Shown in pieces: positions 25,330 through 33,114 of a DNA stretch of 33,114 nt. The notes beneath the pieces are model-generated. The model was not told where the DNA came from. It saw only the letters and a list, made by a program, of their open reading frames with translations, and did not search any database. The DNA lies in assembly GCF_001038425.2 (NCBI RefSeq), contig NZ_LDPV02000041.1, forward strand, positions 1 to 33,114, in the 5' to 3' direction. The stretch comes from Ornithinibacillus contaminans. Its GTDB lineage: Bacteria; Bacillota; Bacilli; Bacillales; Amphibacillaceae. The translations under genes and the position numbers were made by a program. Numbering within the stretch: position 1 is the first letter of the stretch; each line of letters starts with the position of its first letter.

Positions 25330-25346
25330 GCATACAAACAGTTCGC

Positions 25347-25484
25347 CTATTCTTCATTAACAGCCTCTGCTAGTTTACTAGCAATCCAACGTTTGGCTGT
25401 TTCCTCATCTACTTCATACACTTTCCCCGCACGAAAAAGTTCTCCATGGTATGCCGTTTGTACATTCATCTTTACTTTTACCAT
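25347..25484 (-). CDS. 45-residue protein, similar to phage-type DUF7210-like small proteins
   Basis: Read on the minus strand, an ATG preceded by AAGGAG gives a 45-residue protein starting MVKVKMNVQTAYHGELF, continuing FRAGKVYEVDEETAKRWIAS and ending in EAVNEE. The pattern of a short beta strand, a Y-G-x-x-F/Y-x-A-G turn, then VDEETAKRW is shared with small proteins often found near phage head genes, as I recall. No other phage gene is here. The ribosome binding site, codon use and the convergent terminator support a real gene. Function unknown. Confidence 0.65.
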   Translation of the reverse strand: MVKVKMNVQTAYHGELFRAGKVYEVDEETAKRWIASKLAEAVNEE

Positions 25485-25521
25485 CTTGGAAATCTCCTTA
25501 ATCCTAATTTCCTTTATTATA

Positions 25522-25540
25522 ACGAACTACATTAGTCCGT
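25522..25540. promoter_or_regulatory. Inverted repeat upstream of the acyl-CoA operon, possible operator
   Basis: ACGAACT, a 5-base gap and AGTCCGT form an inverted repeat with one mismatch. It lies between the small minus-strand gene and the acyl-CoA operon, 143 bases before its first start codon. The size suits a TetR-type dimer site, but no regulator gene is nearby. Confidence 0.3.
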
Positions 25541-25682
25541 GCGAGTTTTTCGGGCGTACAAAGGTAGGTGATAGAAAAGCTAGAGGCGATTACTTTCCCT
25601 ACATATTACGGAATAGCTTGAAACCGATGATTATCGCTAATCTGTAGATAGGAAAACAAAACATCAATCAAGGAGGATGACA

Positions 25683-26027
25683 ATGGAAGAAATTAAAGCG
25701 TTATTTGAAGAGATTAACACGGCACTAAAAGAGGATCCAAGTAAAGCGAAGGGTGTAAAGGCAGTTTATCAATTTGCTTTTCAAGATGATGATGCAACGA
25801 CTTTTCAGCTTGTTTTAAATGATCAAAACAGCTATGCCGCTGAGGGAGAAAAGGAATCCCCAGACTGTACGCTTGTGATGATGAAGGAAGATTTTCTAGC
25901 GATGGCAAATGGAGAATTAAATGGTACGAAAGCATTTATGAGTGGCAGGTTGAAAATAAAAGGGAATTTTGGTCTGGCTTTAAAGCTTCAGGATATTTTG
26001 GCTACGTATAATAAGACAGCCAAATAA
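25683..26027 (+). CDS. SCP2 sterol-binding-domain protein (first copy)
   Basis: The 114-residue single-domain protein matches the SCP2 fold: an N-terminal helix, strands (VYQFAFQ and TFQLVLND), then AFMSGRLKIKGNFGLALKLQ at residues 85-104, the conserved end that lines the lipid tunnel. SCP2 domains bind acyl chains, acyl-CoA or sterols and often sit next to or are fused to thiolases and beta-oxidation enzymes. I chose ATG 25683 because AAGGAGG overlaps the earlier ATG at 25677. It opens the fatty-acid-like catabolic operon and is paralogous to the gene at 30400. Confidence 0.88.
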   Translation: MEEIKALFEEINTALKEDPSKAKGVKAVYQFAFQDDDATTFQLVLNDQNSYAAEGEKESPDCTLVMMKEDFLAMANGELNGTKAFMSGRLKIKGNFGLALKLQDILATYNKTAK

Positions 26028-26073
26028 GGGATGGGATGTCCCTTATTTTTTTAAAGAGAAAGAGGTGTGGAAT

Positions 26074-27219
26074 ATGATAAGTTTTCAACCAACAGCTGAA
26101 GAATTAGCGTTTACCCGAGTTGCGAAAGACTTCGCCAAAGAAAAAATAAGACCGTTAGCAAGGGCATGTGAGACGGAACGAGAAGTAGCTGCGGAATTAG
26201 TGGAGGAGGCAAAGGAATTAGGCTTTTTATCACTCGAAATACCTGAAGAATGGGGCGGATTAGCATTGCCGCTAATCTCCCAAGTTCAAATCCAGCGAGC
26301 GCTTAGCTATGGCGATTTAGCAATTGTTCAAGGGTTTACCGGTGCTGGGGATGTAGCCTCATTGTTTCGTACGATCTCCAATCAGGGTGGATTGCAACAG
26401 GTAAAAGAAAGCTTCATAGGTGGAGAAGAATTAACAAGTGTCCTAATCGATAGTTCCGAACCAAGCAAGCCTTGGGGAAAATCAATAACCGTACAAAAAC
26501 ATGGCAGTGATTATGTACTGGATGGAACGACAGAACCAGTCCGGTTAGCGAAATTTGCTGATATTGCTGTGGTTTTTGCGCGTGATCAAGTGGGGGAAGC
26601 AGTAATACTTCTAGTGGATTCTAAGGAATGGACAGTTAAGGAAGGGGATTATCGGTTAGGGCTATTGGCTGCGGGTCTGGGAAGATTGTCTTTTGAACAG
26701 TTGACGATTTCAGGTGAGCATGTGCTTGCTAAGGGTAAGGAAGCAGAACGGATTTTCCGAACGGTTCAAGCCCGTCTATATACACTTGAGGCAGCGAAGC
26801 AAAATGGATTAATGGAAGCTGCACTGGATTATGCTACGGAATATACAGCTGGAAGAAAGGCATTTGGCCGAGAAATTGCCAAATTCCAAGGTGTATCCTT
26901 TAAGATTGCCAAAATGGCGATTGAAGTACAAGTCGTCAATCATCTGACATGGGAGGCGGCATTAAAAGCCGATGAAGGATCAGCTTCTGCGTATGGATTT
27001 GCATTACGGGCTCTTTATCGCGCACATCGTGGCATTCGCTTTGTAACAGATGCTGCCGTACAGCTTTTAGGTGGGCACGGCTATATCCAGGAATTCCCGG
27101 TGGAAAAATGGCTGCGGGATGCTGGGGCACAGGTGGCGCTCTATGGACGAGAGCAAGGTCTATTAGCCCAAAGAGGAGCAGAGCTGCTGGCCGAACCACG
27201 GGAGGTGGATTTCCATTGA
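26074..27219 (+). CDS. Acyl-CoA dehydrogenase-like protein lacking the catalytic glutamate
   Basis: The 381-residue protein has acyl-CoA dehydrogenase fold signatures, including GRKAFGREIAKFQG and LLGGHGYIQEFPVEKWLRDA. Two key parts differ. The FAD/substrate segment, TEPEAGSD in the neighbour, reads IDSSEPSKPWGKS here, and the catalytic-base motif (EGT) reads ALYGREQG, with tyrosine (Y357) in the glutamate position. It is therefore probably inactive alone. The next gene overlaps it and encodes a complete homologue, as in the alpha2beta2 acyl-CoA dehydrogenases of mycobacterial sterol degradation. I use ATG 26074 after AAAGAGGTG. Substrate unknown. Confidence 0.88.
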   Translation: MISFQPTAEELAFTRVAKDFAKEKIRPLARACETEREVAAELVEEAKELGFLSLEIPEEWGGLALPLISQVQIQRALSYGDLAIVQGFTGAGDVASLFRTISNQGGLQQVKESFIGGEELTSVLIDSSEPSKPWGKSITVQKHGSDYVLDGTTEPVRLAKFADIAVVFARDQVGEAVILLVDSKEWTVKEGDYRLGLLAAGLGRLSFEQLTISGEHVLAKGKEAERIFRTVQARLYTLEAAKQNGLMEAALDYATEYTAGRKAFGREIAKFQGVSFKIAKMAIEVQVVNHLTWEAALKADEGSASAYGFALRALYRAHRGIRFVTDAAVQLLGGHGYIQEFPVEKWLRDAGAQVALYGREQGLLAQRGAELLAEPREVDFH

Positions 27220-28418
27220 TTTCCTTTGAACTATCGGAGCAGCAACAACAGATTCGAGAAATGACCCATTGGTTTGCAGAGAATGAGATTCGTCCAATTG
27301 CACTTGAAGCGGACAGACTCGGAAAAGTTCCTGATGAATGGCTGGAGAACGTAAATCGCATGGGGATTCAGTTAAATACGTCATCCTTTGGGGGAGGCGG
27401 CAACGGTTCATCAAAAGGCAAAAGAGAACGAGAAGGAAATCGTATGGGAGTATTAGCGACAGAGGAAATGGCCTGGGGAGATCCAGCAATTACCTTATCA
27501 CTCCCAGGGGCGGGACTTGGTGGTCCGCCAATTGAGAGTAGTGGCACGAAGGAGCAAAAGGAGCGGTTTTTAACTATTTTTACTAATGATAAGCCGAGAT
27601 GGGGGGCCTATGCGTTAACAGAACCAGAGGCAGGCTCTGATGCATCTGGTGTTCAAACTACGGCTAGAAAAATAGATGGTGGCTATATCCTAAATGGTCA
27701 AAAAATTTTCATTACCAATGGCGGTCGTGCCTCTTGGGTTGTCGTGTTTGCAACGGTTGATCCAAAGCTTGGTAGGGCAGGTCAGCGAGCATTTGTAGTA
27801 GAGAAAGGCACACCAGGCTTTCACTGTACAAAAGTCGTAAAAAAGATGGGGCTACGAGCAAACGAAACAGCGGAACTAGTATTGGAGGATTGCTTTGTTC
27901 CTACTGAAAATCTCCTTGGGGGAGAGGAGCTGTATGAAGTAAGTGGAGCAAAGCCATCTGGTTTTCAAGTGGCGATGAAAACTTTTGACTCCACCAGACC
28001 AATTGTTGCTGCGATGGCGATTGGAATTGCACGTGCTGCCTATGAATATACATTGGATATAGTGCGGAAAGAATACCCGAAGCAGGGGAGATATTTCGAG
28101 GTAGCAACTACGATTTTAGCGGAGGCGGAACAGGATATTCAAGCTGCTAGACTGTTAACCTGGGAGGCTGCATGGCTGGCTGACCTAGGGAAGGAGAATG
28201 CCAAGGAAGCGGCGATGTGTAAAGCATATGCCGGACAAATGGCCCTCCAAGTATGCTCGAAATCTATAGAACTCTTAGGACCAACTGGCTTAGATGGACA
28301 TCTTGTTGAGAAGCTTTATCGTGATGTTAAGGTGTTTGATATTTTCGAGGGGACAAATGAAATTCAACATCTCGTTATCGCTCGGAGGCAATATGCGCCG
28401 TATGCTATTCGCGTGTAG
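27216..28418 (+). CDS. Acyl-CoA dehydrogenase, catalytic
   Basis: The 400-residue flavoenzyme has YALTEPEAGSDASG and KIFITNGGRASW for FAD and substrate binding and the catalytic glutamate in FEGTNEIQHL (E378, near the position of MCAD E376). Residues about 60-75 form a glycine-rich, then basic stretch. It should insert the alpha,beta double bond into an acyl-CoA. The TTG start at 27216 overlaps the preceding stop (TTGA) and follows GGGAGGTGG, so translation is coupled to the defective partner, in keeping with a heteromer; a longer frame from 27108 runs through the other gene and has no site. Confidence 0.9.
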   Translation: MISFELSEQQQQIREMTHWFAENEIRPIALEADRLGKVPDEWLENVNRMGIQLNTSSFGGGGNGSSKGKREREGNRMGVLATEEMAWGDPAITLSLPGAGLGGPPIESSGTKEQKERFLTIFTNDKPRWGAYALTEPEAGSDASGVQTTARKIDGGYILNGQKIFITNGGRASWVVVFATVDPKLGRAGQRAFVVEKGTPGFHCTKVVKKMGLRANETAELVLEDCFVPTENLLGGEELYEVSGAKPSGFQVAMKTFDSTRPIVAAMAIGIARAAYEYTLDIVRKEYPKQGRYFEVATTILAEAEQDIQAARLLTWEAAWLADLGKENAKEAAMCKAYAGQMALQVCSKSIELLGPTGLDGHLVEKLYRDVKVFDIFEGTNEIQHLVIARRQYAPYAIRV

Positions 28419-28433
28419 GGAAGGAGTGAAATC

Positions 28434-29228
28434 ATGACATATCAATTACTGACCATTGAACGACGGAGGTACGGTGTTACATGGATTATAGTGGATAATT
28501 CACCTGCAAATGCAATTGGTGAAGAGCTAATGCAGGAATTAGAGGCGGCAGTGGATGACCTAGCAGCGGATTCAGCGGTTCGGGTAGTAGTTGTTGCTTC
28601 GAGCAATCCGAAAATATTTTTAGCAGGTGCAGACTTGAAAGGAATGGTCATGCAAAGTGGGAATCTTGCAGATGAAGAAAATTTTATAGCGAAGAAGAGT
28701 GCTAGAATGCAAGCATGCTTTCAACGATTTGCATCAATGCCAAAACCTGTTATTGCAGCAATAAACGGCTATGCACTGGGCGGTGGTTGTGAGCTGGCGT
28801 TAGCTTGTGATTTTCGGCTAATGGGCAATGGGAAAATTGGGCTGACAGAGGTATCACTTGGACTTATCCCTGGAGCAGGTGGAACACAACGACTGACACA
28901 GATAGTCGGGCGAGCGAAAGCGATGGAACTGATTTTTTTGGCGAAGAAATTAACGGCTGAAGAAGCAGTGGAAAATGGACTTATTCACCGATCAGTGGAC
29001 CCAACTAATTTTGAAGCAGAAGTAACGGCTTTTGCAGAGGAGCTTGCCAAAGGAGCGGTTCATGCGATGGGGTTAGCGAAACAATCGATAAATGCTGTAG
29101 ACAAAGGGTTGGAACAAGGACTACAAGTGGAAGCACAAGCCTTTGCCGATACCTTTTTAACGGATGAACCAAGTATTGGCCTGGCAGCATTTTTTCAAAA
29201 GCAAGCTGCGAATTTTATTCAAGAGTAG
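28434..29228 (+). CDS. Enoyl-CoA hydratase/isomerase family protein
   Basis: The 264-residue crotonase-family protein carries the oxyanion-hole segments LAGADL (63-68) and ALGGGCELALACDFRL, and both hydratase glutamates, E120 and E139 (in GLTEVSLGLIPGAGGTQRL). It would add water to the enoyl-CoA made by the upstream acyl-CoA dehydrogenases. A GGGAAGGAG site lies 15 bases after the preceding stop. Both glutamates favour hydratase over isomerase activity, though chain specificity cannot be read. Confidence 0.9.
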   Translation: MTYQLLTIERRRYGVTWIIVDNSPANAIGEELMQELEAAVDDLAADSAVRVVVVASSNPKIFLAGADLKGMVMQSGNLADEENFIAKKSARMQACFQRFASMPKPVIAAINGYALGGGCELALACDFRLMGNGKIGLTEVSLGLIPGAGGTQRLTQIVGRAKAMELIFLAKKLTAEEAVENGLIHRSVDPTNFEAEVTAFAEELAKGAVHAMGLAKQSINAVDKGLEQGLQVEAQAFADTFLTDEPSIGLAAFFQKQAANFIQE

Positions 29229-29240
29229 AGGTGTGGCGGA

Positions 29241-30080
29241 ATGTCGTGGAATGAATTATTAAAAGGGAAGGTTGCAATTGTAACAGGTGCTTCCAGAGGG
29301 TTAGGACGCGCAGATGCATTAGCCTTGGCAGAAGCGGGTGCAGATGTGGTCATTACGGATATTTTAATTGAGTCAGATCAGGAGAATGAAAAAGAAGCGG
29401 AAAAATATGGACCGATGGCACAAATCATGCAAAGCACAAATGTTATGTATGCAGATAAAACTGCACAGGAAATACAAGCGATGGGTCGTCGTTCGGTTGC
29501 GATGAAAATGGATGTGACCGATCGTAACCAAATTAACGAGGTATTTGCAACGGTGAAGGAGCAGTTTGACCGCATAGACATATTGATCAATAATGCTGGA
29601 ACCCTAGATCATATTTCCCAAATTGAAGATCAAAGTGATAAGTACTGGGAACGAGATTTACAGGTGAATTTAACGGGTACGTATAATTGTACGAAAGCGG
29701 TTTGGCCGTATATGAAGGAGCAGCGTTACGGGAAAATCATTAACATGGCATCGGTTGCCGGAACACTTGGTGGCTTTGGTCAGGCAAGTTATTCTGTCAC
29801 GAAAGGTGGTCTATTGAGCTTCACAAAAAGCATGGCACTTGAGGGGGCTCGCTTTGGTATCAATGTTAATGCGATTGTTCCCGGCATTATTGGGACTGAA
29901 GCATTTCATATGGGGAATCCAAAGATGAATGAACGGATGATTAATCGAACAGCATTGAAACGTGCAGGAGAACCGGCGGATATTGCCAATGCGATTACAT
30001 TCTTAGTATCTGACAAGGCGAAGTATATTACTGGTGTTGGATTAAATGTGTCTGGTGGTATTGAGCTATTTACATTTTAA
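29241..30080 (+). CDS. Short-chain dehydrogenase/reductase with an insertion after beta-2
   Basis: The 279-residue SDR has the nucleotide motif TGASRGLG (15-22), an aspartate after the second strand (D40) favouring NAD(H), NNAG (117-120) and the catalytic S171, Y184 and K188 (ASYSVTK). Between residues about 45 and 72 there is an insertion of about 20 residues compared with standard SDRs, in the place where mycofactocin-coupled SDRs carry one. In this operon it probably oxidises the 3-hydroxyacyl-CoA or a hydroxyl on the substrate ring. A GAGGTG site lies 12 bases after the hydratase gene. Confidence 0.88.
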   Translation: MSWNELLKGKVAIVTGASRGLGRADALALAEAGADVVITDILIESDQENEKEAEKYGPMAQIMQSTNVMYADKTAQEIQAMGRRSVAMKMDVTDRNQINEVFATVKEQFDRIDILINNAGTLDHISQIEDQSDKYWERDLQVNLTGTYNCTKAVWPYMKEQRYGKIINMASVAGTLGGFGQASYSVTKGGLLSFTKSMALEGARFGINVNAIVPGIIGTEAFHMGNPKMNERMINRTALKRAGEPADIANAITFLVSDKAKYITGVGLNVSGGIELFTF

Positions 30081-30082
30081 TC

Positions 30083-30386
<304 letters not shown>

Positions 30387-30399
30387 GGAGGGAAAACCT

Positions 30400-30750
30400 A
30401 TGCAGGAGTTTATCAAACCAAATACAGAAGAAGTAGTTAACATGATACATGCAGCATTGGTATATGATCCTGCTGCGACCAAAGGGAAGGAGGGGGTTTA
30501 CCAATTTAATTTGACGGGTGAAGATGGTGGTACATTTCAAATGATTATTGAGCCTGGGAATGCGCGTGCTATAAACGGTGTGGAAAAAGAACCTGATGTC
30601 GTCCTGACATTAGACGCTGATGACCTTAAGAATTTAGTTGCTGGAACATTAAATCCTACCGCTGCGTTCATGAGTGGCAAGTTGAAGATTAAAGGAAATA
30701 TGGGGCTTGCATTAAAATTGCAAACGGTACTTCATTCATTTTCATTTTAA
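30400..30750 (+). CDS. SCP2 sterol-binding-domain protein (second copy)
   Basis: The 116-residue protein is a paralogue of the first SCP2-like product: GVYQFNLTGEDGGTFQMII and AFMSGKLKIKGNMGLALKLQ (about 88-107) line up closely. It should bind a lipid or acyl-CoA. The ATG at 30400 follows AAGGAGGG; an earlier in-frame ATG at 30340 lies in the thiolase remnant and is rejected. It directly follows that remnant, which recalls eukaryotic SCPx, a thiolase-SCP2 fusion. Confidence 0.88.
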   Translation: MQEFIKPNTEEVVNMIHAALVYDPAATKGKEGVYQFNLTGEDGGTFQMIIEPGNARAINGVEKEPDVVLTLDADDLKNLVAGTLNPTAAFMSGKLKIKGNMGLALKLQTVLHSFSF

Positions 30751-30809
30751 TACGTAACTCAAGGTAAAGGAGTATCGGGAATAAAGAACGATACAGGGAG
30801 GTTTTATTG

Positions 30810-32648
30810 ATGAAGCCTAGTAATCTGGTTGAAATGCTTTACCGAACAGTCACGAAATATCCGCAAAAGGATGCCTTTATGTGGAAGATTAATGGAATTT
30901 ATCAGCATATGTCCTACGAGGTTTTCTGGGAAAAGATTTATGTTGCAGCATCTGGGTTAAAGGCGCTGGGGATTGAAGCTGGTGATAAGGTTGCTATTTT
31001 ATCCAATAGTAATCCGATGTGGGGAATAACAGACTTTGCGCTGGCAAGTATTGAAGCGGTTAGTGTGCCCGTATATCCGACTCTTCCCCCTGAGCAAATT
31101 ACCTATATATTAAAGAATGCAGACGCTCGAGCTATCGTGGTCGAGGACGAGGAACAACGGGAAAAGGTATTGGCTGGTGGCGCAGAGTGTGATTTTATCA
31201 TCACGATGTATCCAGAAGCGGAATTCTCGGTGCAAGGGGAATTATCATTTTCATCACTTGAAGCGCTTGGAAAGGAGAATTTGATAACTGGATGGGAGGA
31301 AGCATGGAAGCAAATTGAGCCAGACCAGTTGGCAACACTCATTTATACATCTGGTACGACAGGTAAACCAAAGGGGACATTACTTACACATGGAAATTTT
31401 CTCGCGAATGTGGAGGCGGTACAATTTTGGTTTATTGAGTTGTTACCGGAGGATCTCGCATTATCGTATTTGCCATTGTCCCATGTGTTTGAACGGATGG
31501 CGGGACATTATACGTTATTATCAGTAGGATGTACGATTGCCTATGCAGAGAGCATTGAAACAATCCAGAATAATTTACAGGAAGTACGCCCAACCATTAT
31601 GACGAGTGTCCCTCGGTTATTTGAAAAGGTATATGCGAAGGTACTTGATGAGATCAATGGTGGTTCTCCTGCGAAGAAGAAAATTTTTAACTGGGCTGTT
31701 GGGGTGGGGAGAGAGCGTTATGAGCGTTACCTGTCTACGTCTGTCCAAGACTTAATCTTCGGAGAAGCGATGCCCAAAAATTTTATGCGTAAATGGAGGC
31801 TAGCAGATCGACTAGTATACCAAAAGGTTAAAAAGCAGCTAGGTGGTCGCCTGCGTGGATTGGTATCTGGTGGTGGTACCTTAAATCCTGATATTGCGCG
31901 TTTTTTCTGGTCACTCGATATGCCGATTTTAGAGGGGTACGGGCTAACTGAAACCGCACCAGTGATTACCTTAAATCCAATGTCACGGGCAAAAGCTGGA
32001 ACCGTAGGAAAAGTGTTGCCAAACTTAGAAGTCAAACTTAGTGATGACGGAGAAGTGCTCGTAAAAGGACCTAGCATCATGAAGGGTTATTATAAAAATG
32101 AAGCAGCAACACTAGATGCTTTTGAGGGAGAATGGTTTAAAACGGGTGATATCGGGGAATGGGATGAAGAACAGTACTTAAGAATTATCGACCGTAAAAA
32201 ACGAATCCTGGTTCTTTCTACCGGTAAAAATGTTGCACCACAACTAATTGAAAACGCTATCAACGAAAGCCCTTTTATAGAACAATCATTAGTAGTGGGA
32301 GATAATCGGAAATTTATTATGTGCCTGGTTAATCCAGATTATGAAAATTTGCTACCATGGGCTAAGAAAAATGGTGTCCGCTCAGATTCACTAGAGGAAA
32401 TTTGCCGGTATAAAATTGTAAAGGATTTGATCCATCAAGAGGTAGCAGATCGTACTAGTGGATTCGCCAGATATGAGCAGCCGAAAAAGATTCTAATTAT
32501 AAGTGAACCATGGACAGTTGATAGTGGTGAGCTAACTCCAAAGTTATCACTACGCATTAACATTATTCAGGAAAAGTATCAGGATTTGATAGAGGAAACT
32601 TACCTGGAGGCGGAAGCTAGTCGGGAGGAAGCTGTTGTTAGGGTTTGA
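30810..32648 (+). CDS. Long-chain-type acyl-CoA synthetase (AMP-forming)
   Basis: The 612-residue adenylating enzyme has the phosphate loop YTSGTTGKPKG (179-189), LPLSHVFERM, GYGLTETAP, and KTGDIGEWDE with IIDRKKRIL; it matches the FadD15/long-chain branch. The C-terminal segment that normally carries the adenylation lysine (LTPTLK in relatives) reads LTPKLSLR (575-582), so a lysine lies two positions earlier and serine in the usual place. It would activate the free acid for the operon's beta-oxidation steps. The ATG at 30810 follows GGGAGG, with a TTG just before it. No terminator is evident. Confidence 0.9.
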   Translation: MKPSNLVEMLYRTVTKYPQKDAFMWKINGIYQHMSYEVFWEKIYVAASGLKALGIEAGDKVAILSNSNPMWGITDFALASIEAVSVPVYPTLPPEQITYILKNADARAIVVEDEEQREKVLAGGAECDFIITMYPEAEFSVQGELSFSSLEALGKENLITGWEEAWKQIEPDQLATLIYTSGTTGKPKGTLLTHGNFLANVEAVQFWFIELLPEDLALSYLPLSHVFERMAGHYTLLSVGCTIAYAESIETIQNNLQEVRPTIMTSVPRLFEKVYAKVLDEINGGSPAKKKIFNWAVGVGRERYERYLSTSVQDLIFGEAMPKNFMRKWRLADRLVYQKVKKQLGGRLRGLVSGGGTLNPDIARFFWSLDMPILEGYGLTETAPVITLNPMSRAKAGTVGKVLPNLEVKLSDDGEVLVKGPSIMKGYYKNEAATLDAFEGEWFKTGDIGEWDEEQYLRIIDRKKRILVLSTGKNVAPQLIENAINESPFIEQSLVVGDNRKFIMCLVNPDYENLLPWAKKNGVRSDSLEEICRYKIVKDLIHQEVADRTSGFARYEQPKKILIISEPWTVDSGELTPKLSLRINIIQEKYQDLIEETYLEAEASREEAVVRV

Positions 32649-32689
32649 ATATGGAGGTGGTTTGTTAACTTTGGCTGCTGGCAATGGGC

Positions 32690-32850
32690 ATCAGCAGATA
32701 TAGAAGAACATCAGTAGAAATCGGGGTGTATCAGCAGAGATTAGGAAACATCAGCAGAAATCGGGGTGTATCAGCAGATATTAGGAAACATCAGCAGATA
32801 TCGTGGATCATCAGCAGATATTAGGAAAATATCAGCAAGAACTTAGTTAA
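32690..32850 (+). repeat. Tandem array of 20-bp repeats, core ATCAGCAGA
   Basis: Eight units begin at 32690 and follow at exact 20-base steps (the last at 21). Each starts ATCAGCAGA or a close variant, and the rest alternates between WATTAGGAAAC and AATCGGGGTGT types. It directly follows the acyl-CoA synthetase gene. On the opposite strand units read like CCCCGATTTCTGCTGAT, similar to the array at 2157-2345. No coding role is visible. Confidence 0.85.
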
Positions 32851-32868
32851 TTTAATTGACTCTAGTTC

Positions 32869-33114
32869 GAAGTATCGCCCGAACGGTGAGAATATCGCTC
32901 GAGCGGCGAGAATATCGCTCGAGCGGCGAGAATATCGCCCGAACGACGAGAATATCGCTCGAGCGGCGAGAATATCGCCCGAACGACGAGAATATCGCTC
33001 GAACGGTGAGAACATCGCTCGAACGGCGAGAATATCGCCTGAACGCACAAGAACATCGCTCGAGCGGCGAGAATATCGCCCGAACGACGAGAATATCGCT
33101 CGAACGGTGAGAAC
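32869..33114 (-). repeat. Tandem array of 20-bp repeats, same family as 10590-10790, inverted
   Basis: About twelve units of 20 bases (one of 21) run to the window end, reading ATATCGCYCGARCGRYGAGA on the plus strand. The reverse complement, TCGAGCGATATTCTCGCCGC, matches the unit of the array at 10590-10790, so both belong to one family in opposite orientation. Units are more uniform here, suggesting recent expansion. Open frames run through on both strands because the period of 20 spells all frames, but there is no ribosome binding site, so I do not call genes. The array continues past the window. Confidence 0.88.

Noticed and set aside
27108-27215. N-terminal extension of the second acyl-CoA dehydrogenase
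   Set aside because: It would translate the end of the preceding gene in another frame; the TTG at 27216 has a strong ribosome binding site and fits the family N-terminus.
32821-33110. Repetitive open frames on both strands at the window end
   Set aside because: A 20-base repeat without stops opens all frames; there is no ribosome binding site or plausible start, and the peptides only echo the repeat.

Overview
This window looks like a chromosomal segment of a low-GC, probably spore-forming member of the Bacillaceae. The reasons are AT-rich third positions, strong AAGGAGG-type ribosome binding sites, a YtaF-type sporulation membrane protein, a CvfB/YitL protein, a YtrA-type GntR/ABC operon, a Bacillus-type small ferredoxin, and a 4-hydroxyphenylacetate (HPA) operon using a DapA-like aldolase in place of the usual HpaI, a variant I associate with Oceanobacillus, Thermus and Deinococcus. 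The genus is inference; no rRNA or tRNA gene is visible.

Layout. 1-4.9 kb: a Bacillaceae-style intergenic repeat, an M3 oligoendopeptidase, a first tandem-repeat array, a dicarboxylate/amino-acid:cation symporter, a small membrane protein and CvfB. 4.9-7.9 kb: a possible noncoding RNA or long leader upstream of cvfB, then a minus-strand operon of YtrA-type regulator, ABC ATPase and two ABC-2 permeases with a strong promoter and AT palindrome. 8-9.7 kb: AEC-family transporter, GNAT acetyltransferase and a small membrane protein. 9.8-20.8 kb: a GntR/FCD regulator, a second repeat array, a strong promoter overlapping a 16-bp perfect palindrome, and an 11-gene aromatic catabolic operon (hpaI-like, hpaE, hpaB, hpaD, hpaC, phenylalanine dehydrogenase, a lone 2-oxoacid dehydrogenase E2, two FAH-family proteins equal to a split HpaG, hpaF). 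It would convert 4-HPA through homoprotocatechuate and meta-cleavage towards pyruvate and succinate semialdehyde; the amino-acid dehydrogenase and E2 suggest feeding from phenylalanine or tyrosine. No HpaH hydratase and no E1 or E3 subunit is encoded here.

20.8-25.5 kb: YtaF, DNA topoisomerase III, a 64-aa membrane protein, a terminator with a 23-T run, a decayed IS200-type transposase, a ferredoxin and a 45-aa protein on the minus strand. 25.7-32.6 kb: a second catabolic operon: SCP2-like protein, two adjacent acyl-CoA dehydrogenases, enoyl-CoA hydratase, SDR dehydrogenase, a wrecked thiolase, a second SCP2-like protein and an AMP-forming acyl-CoA synthetase. The first acyl-CoA dehydrogenase lacks the catalytic glutamate while the second has it, which suggests a heteromeric enzyme as in mycobacterial sterol side-chain catabolism. 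The substrate is unknown.

The window ends in two back-to-back arrays of 20-bp repeats. Together with arrays near 2.2 kb and 10.6 kb there are four intergenic arrays with a 20-21 bp period (about two DNA helical turns), apparently of two related sequence families present in both orientations. The strongest leads are these arrays, the acyl-CoA dehydrogenase pair with the dead thiolase, the lone E2 in the HPA operon, and the possible RNA upstream of cvfB.
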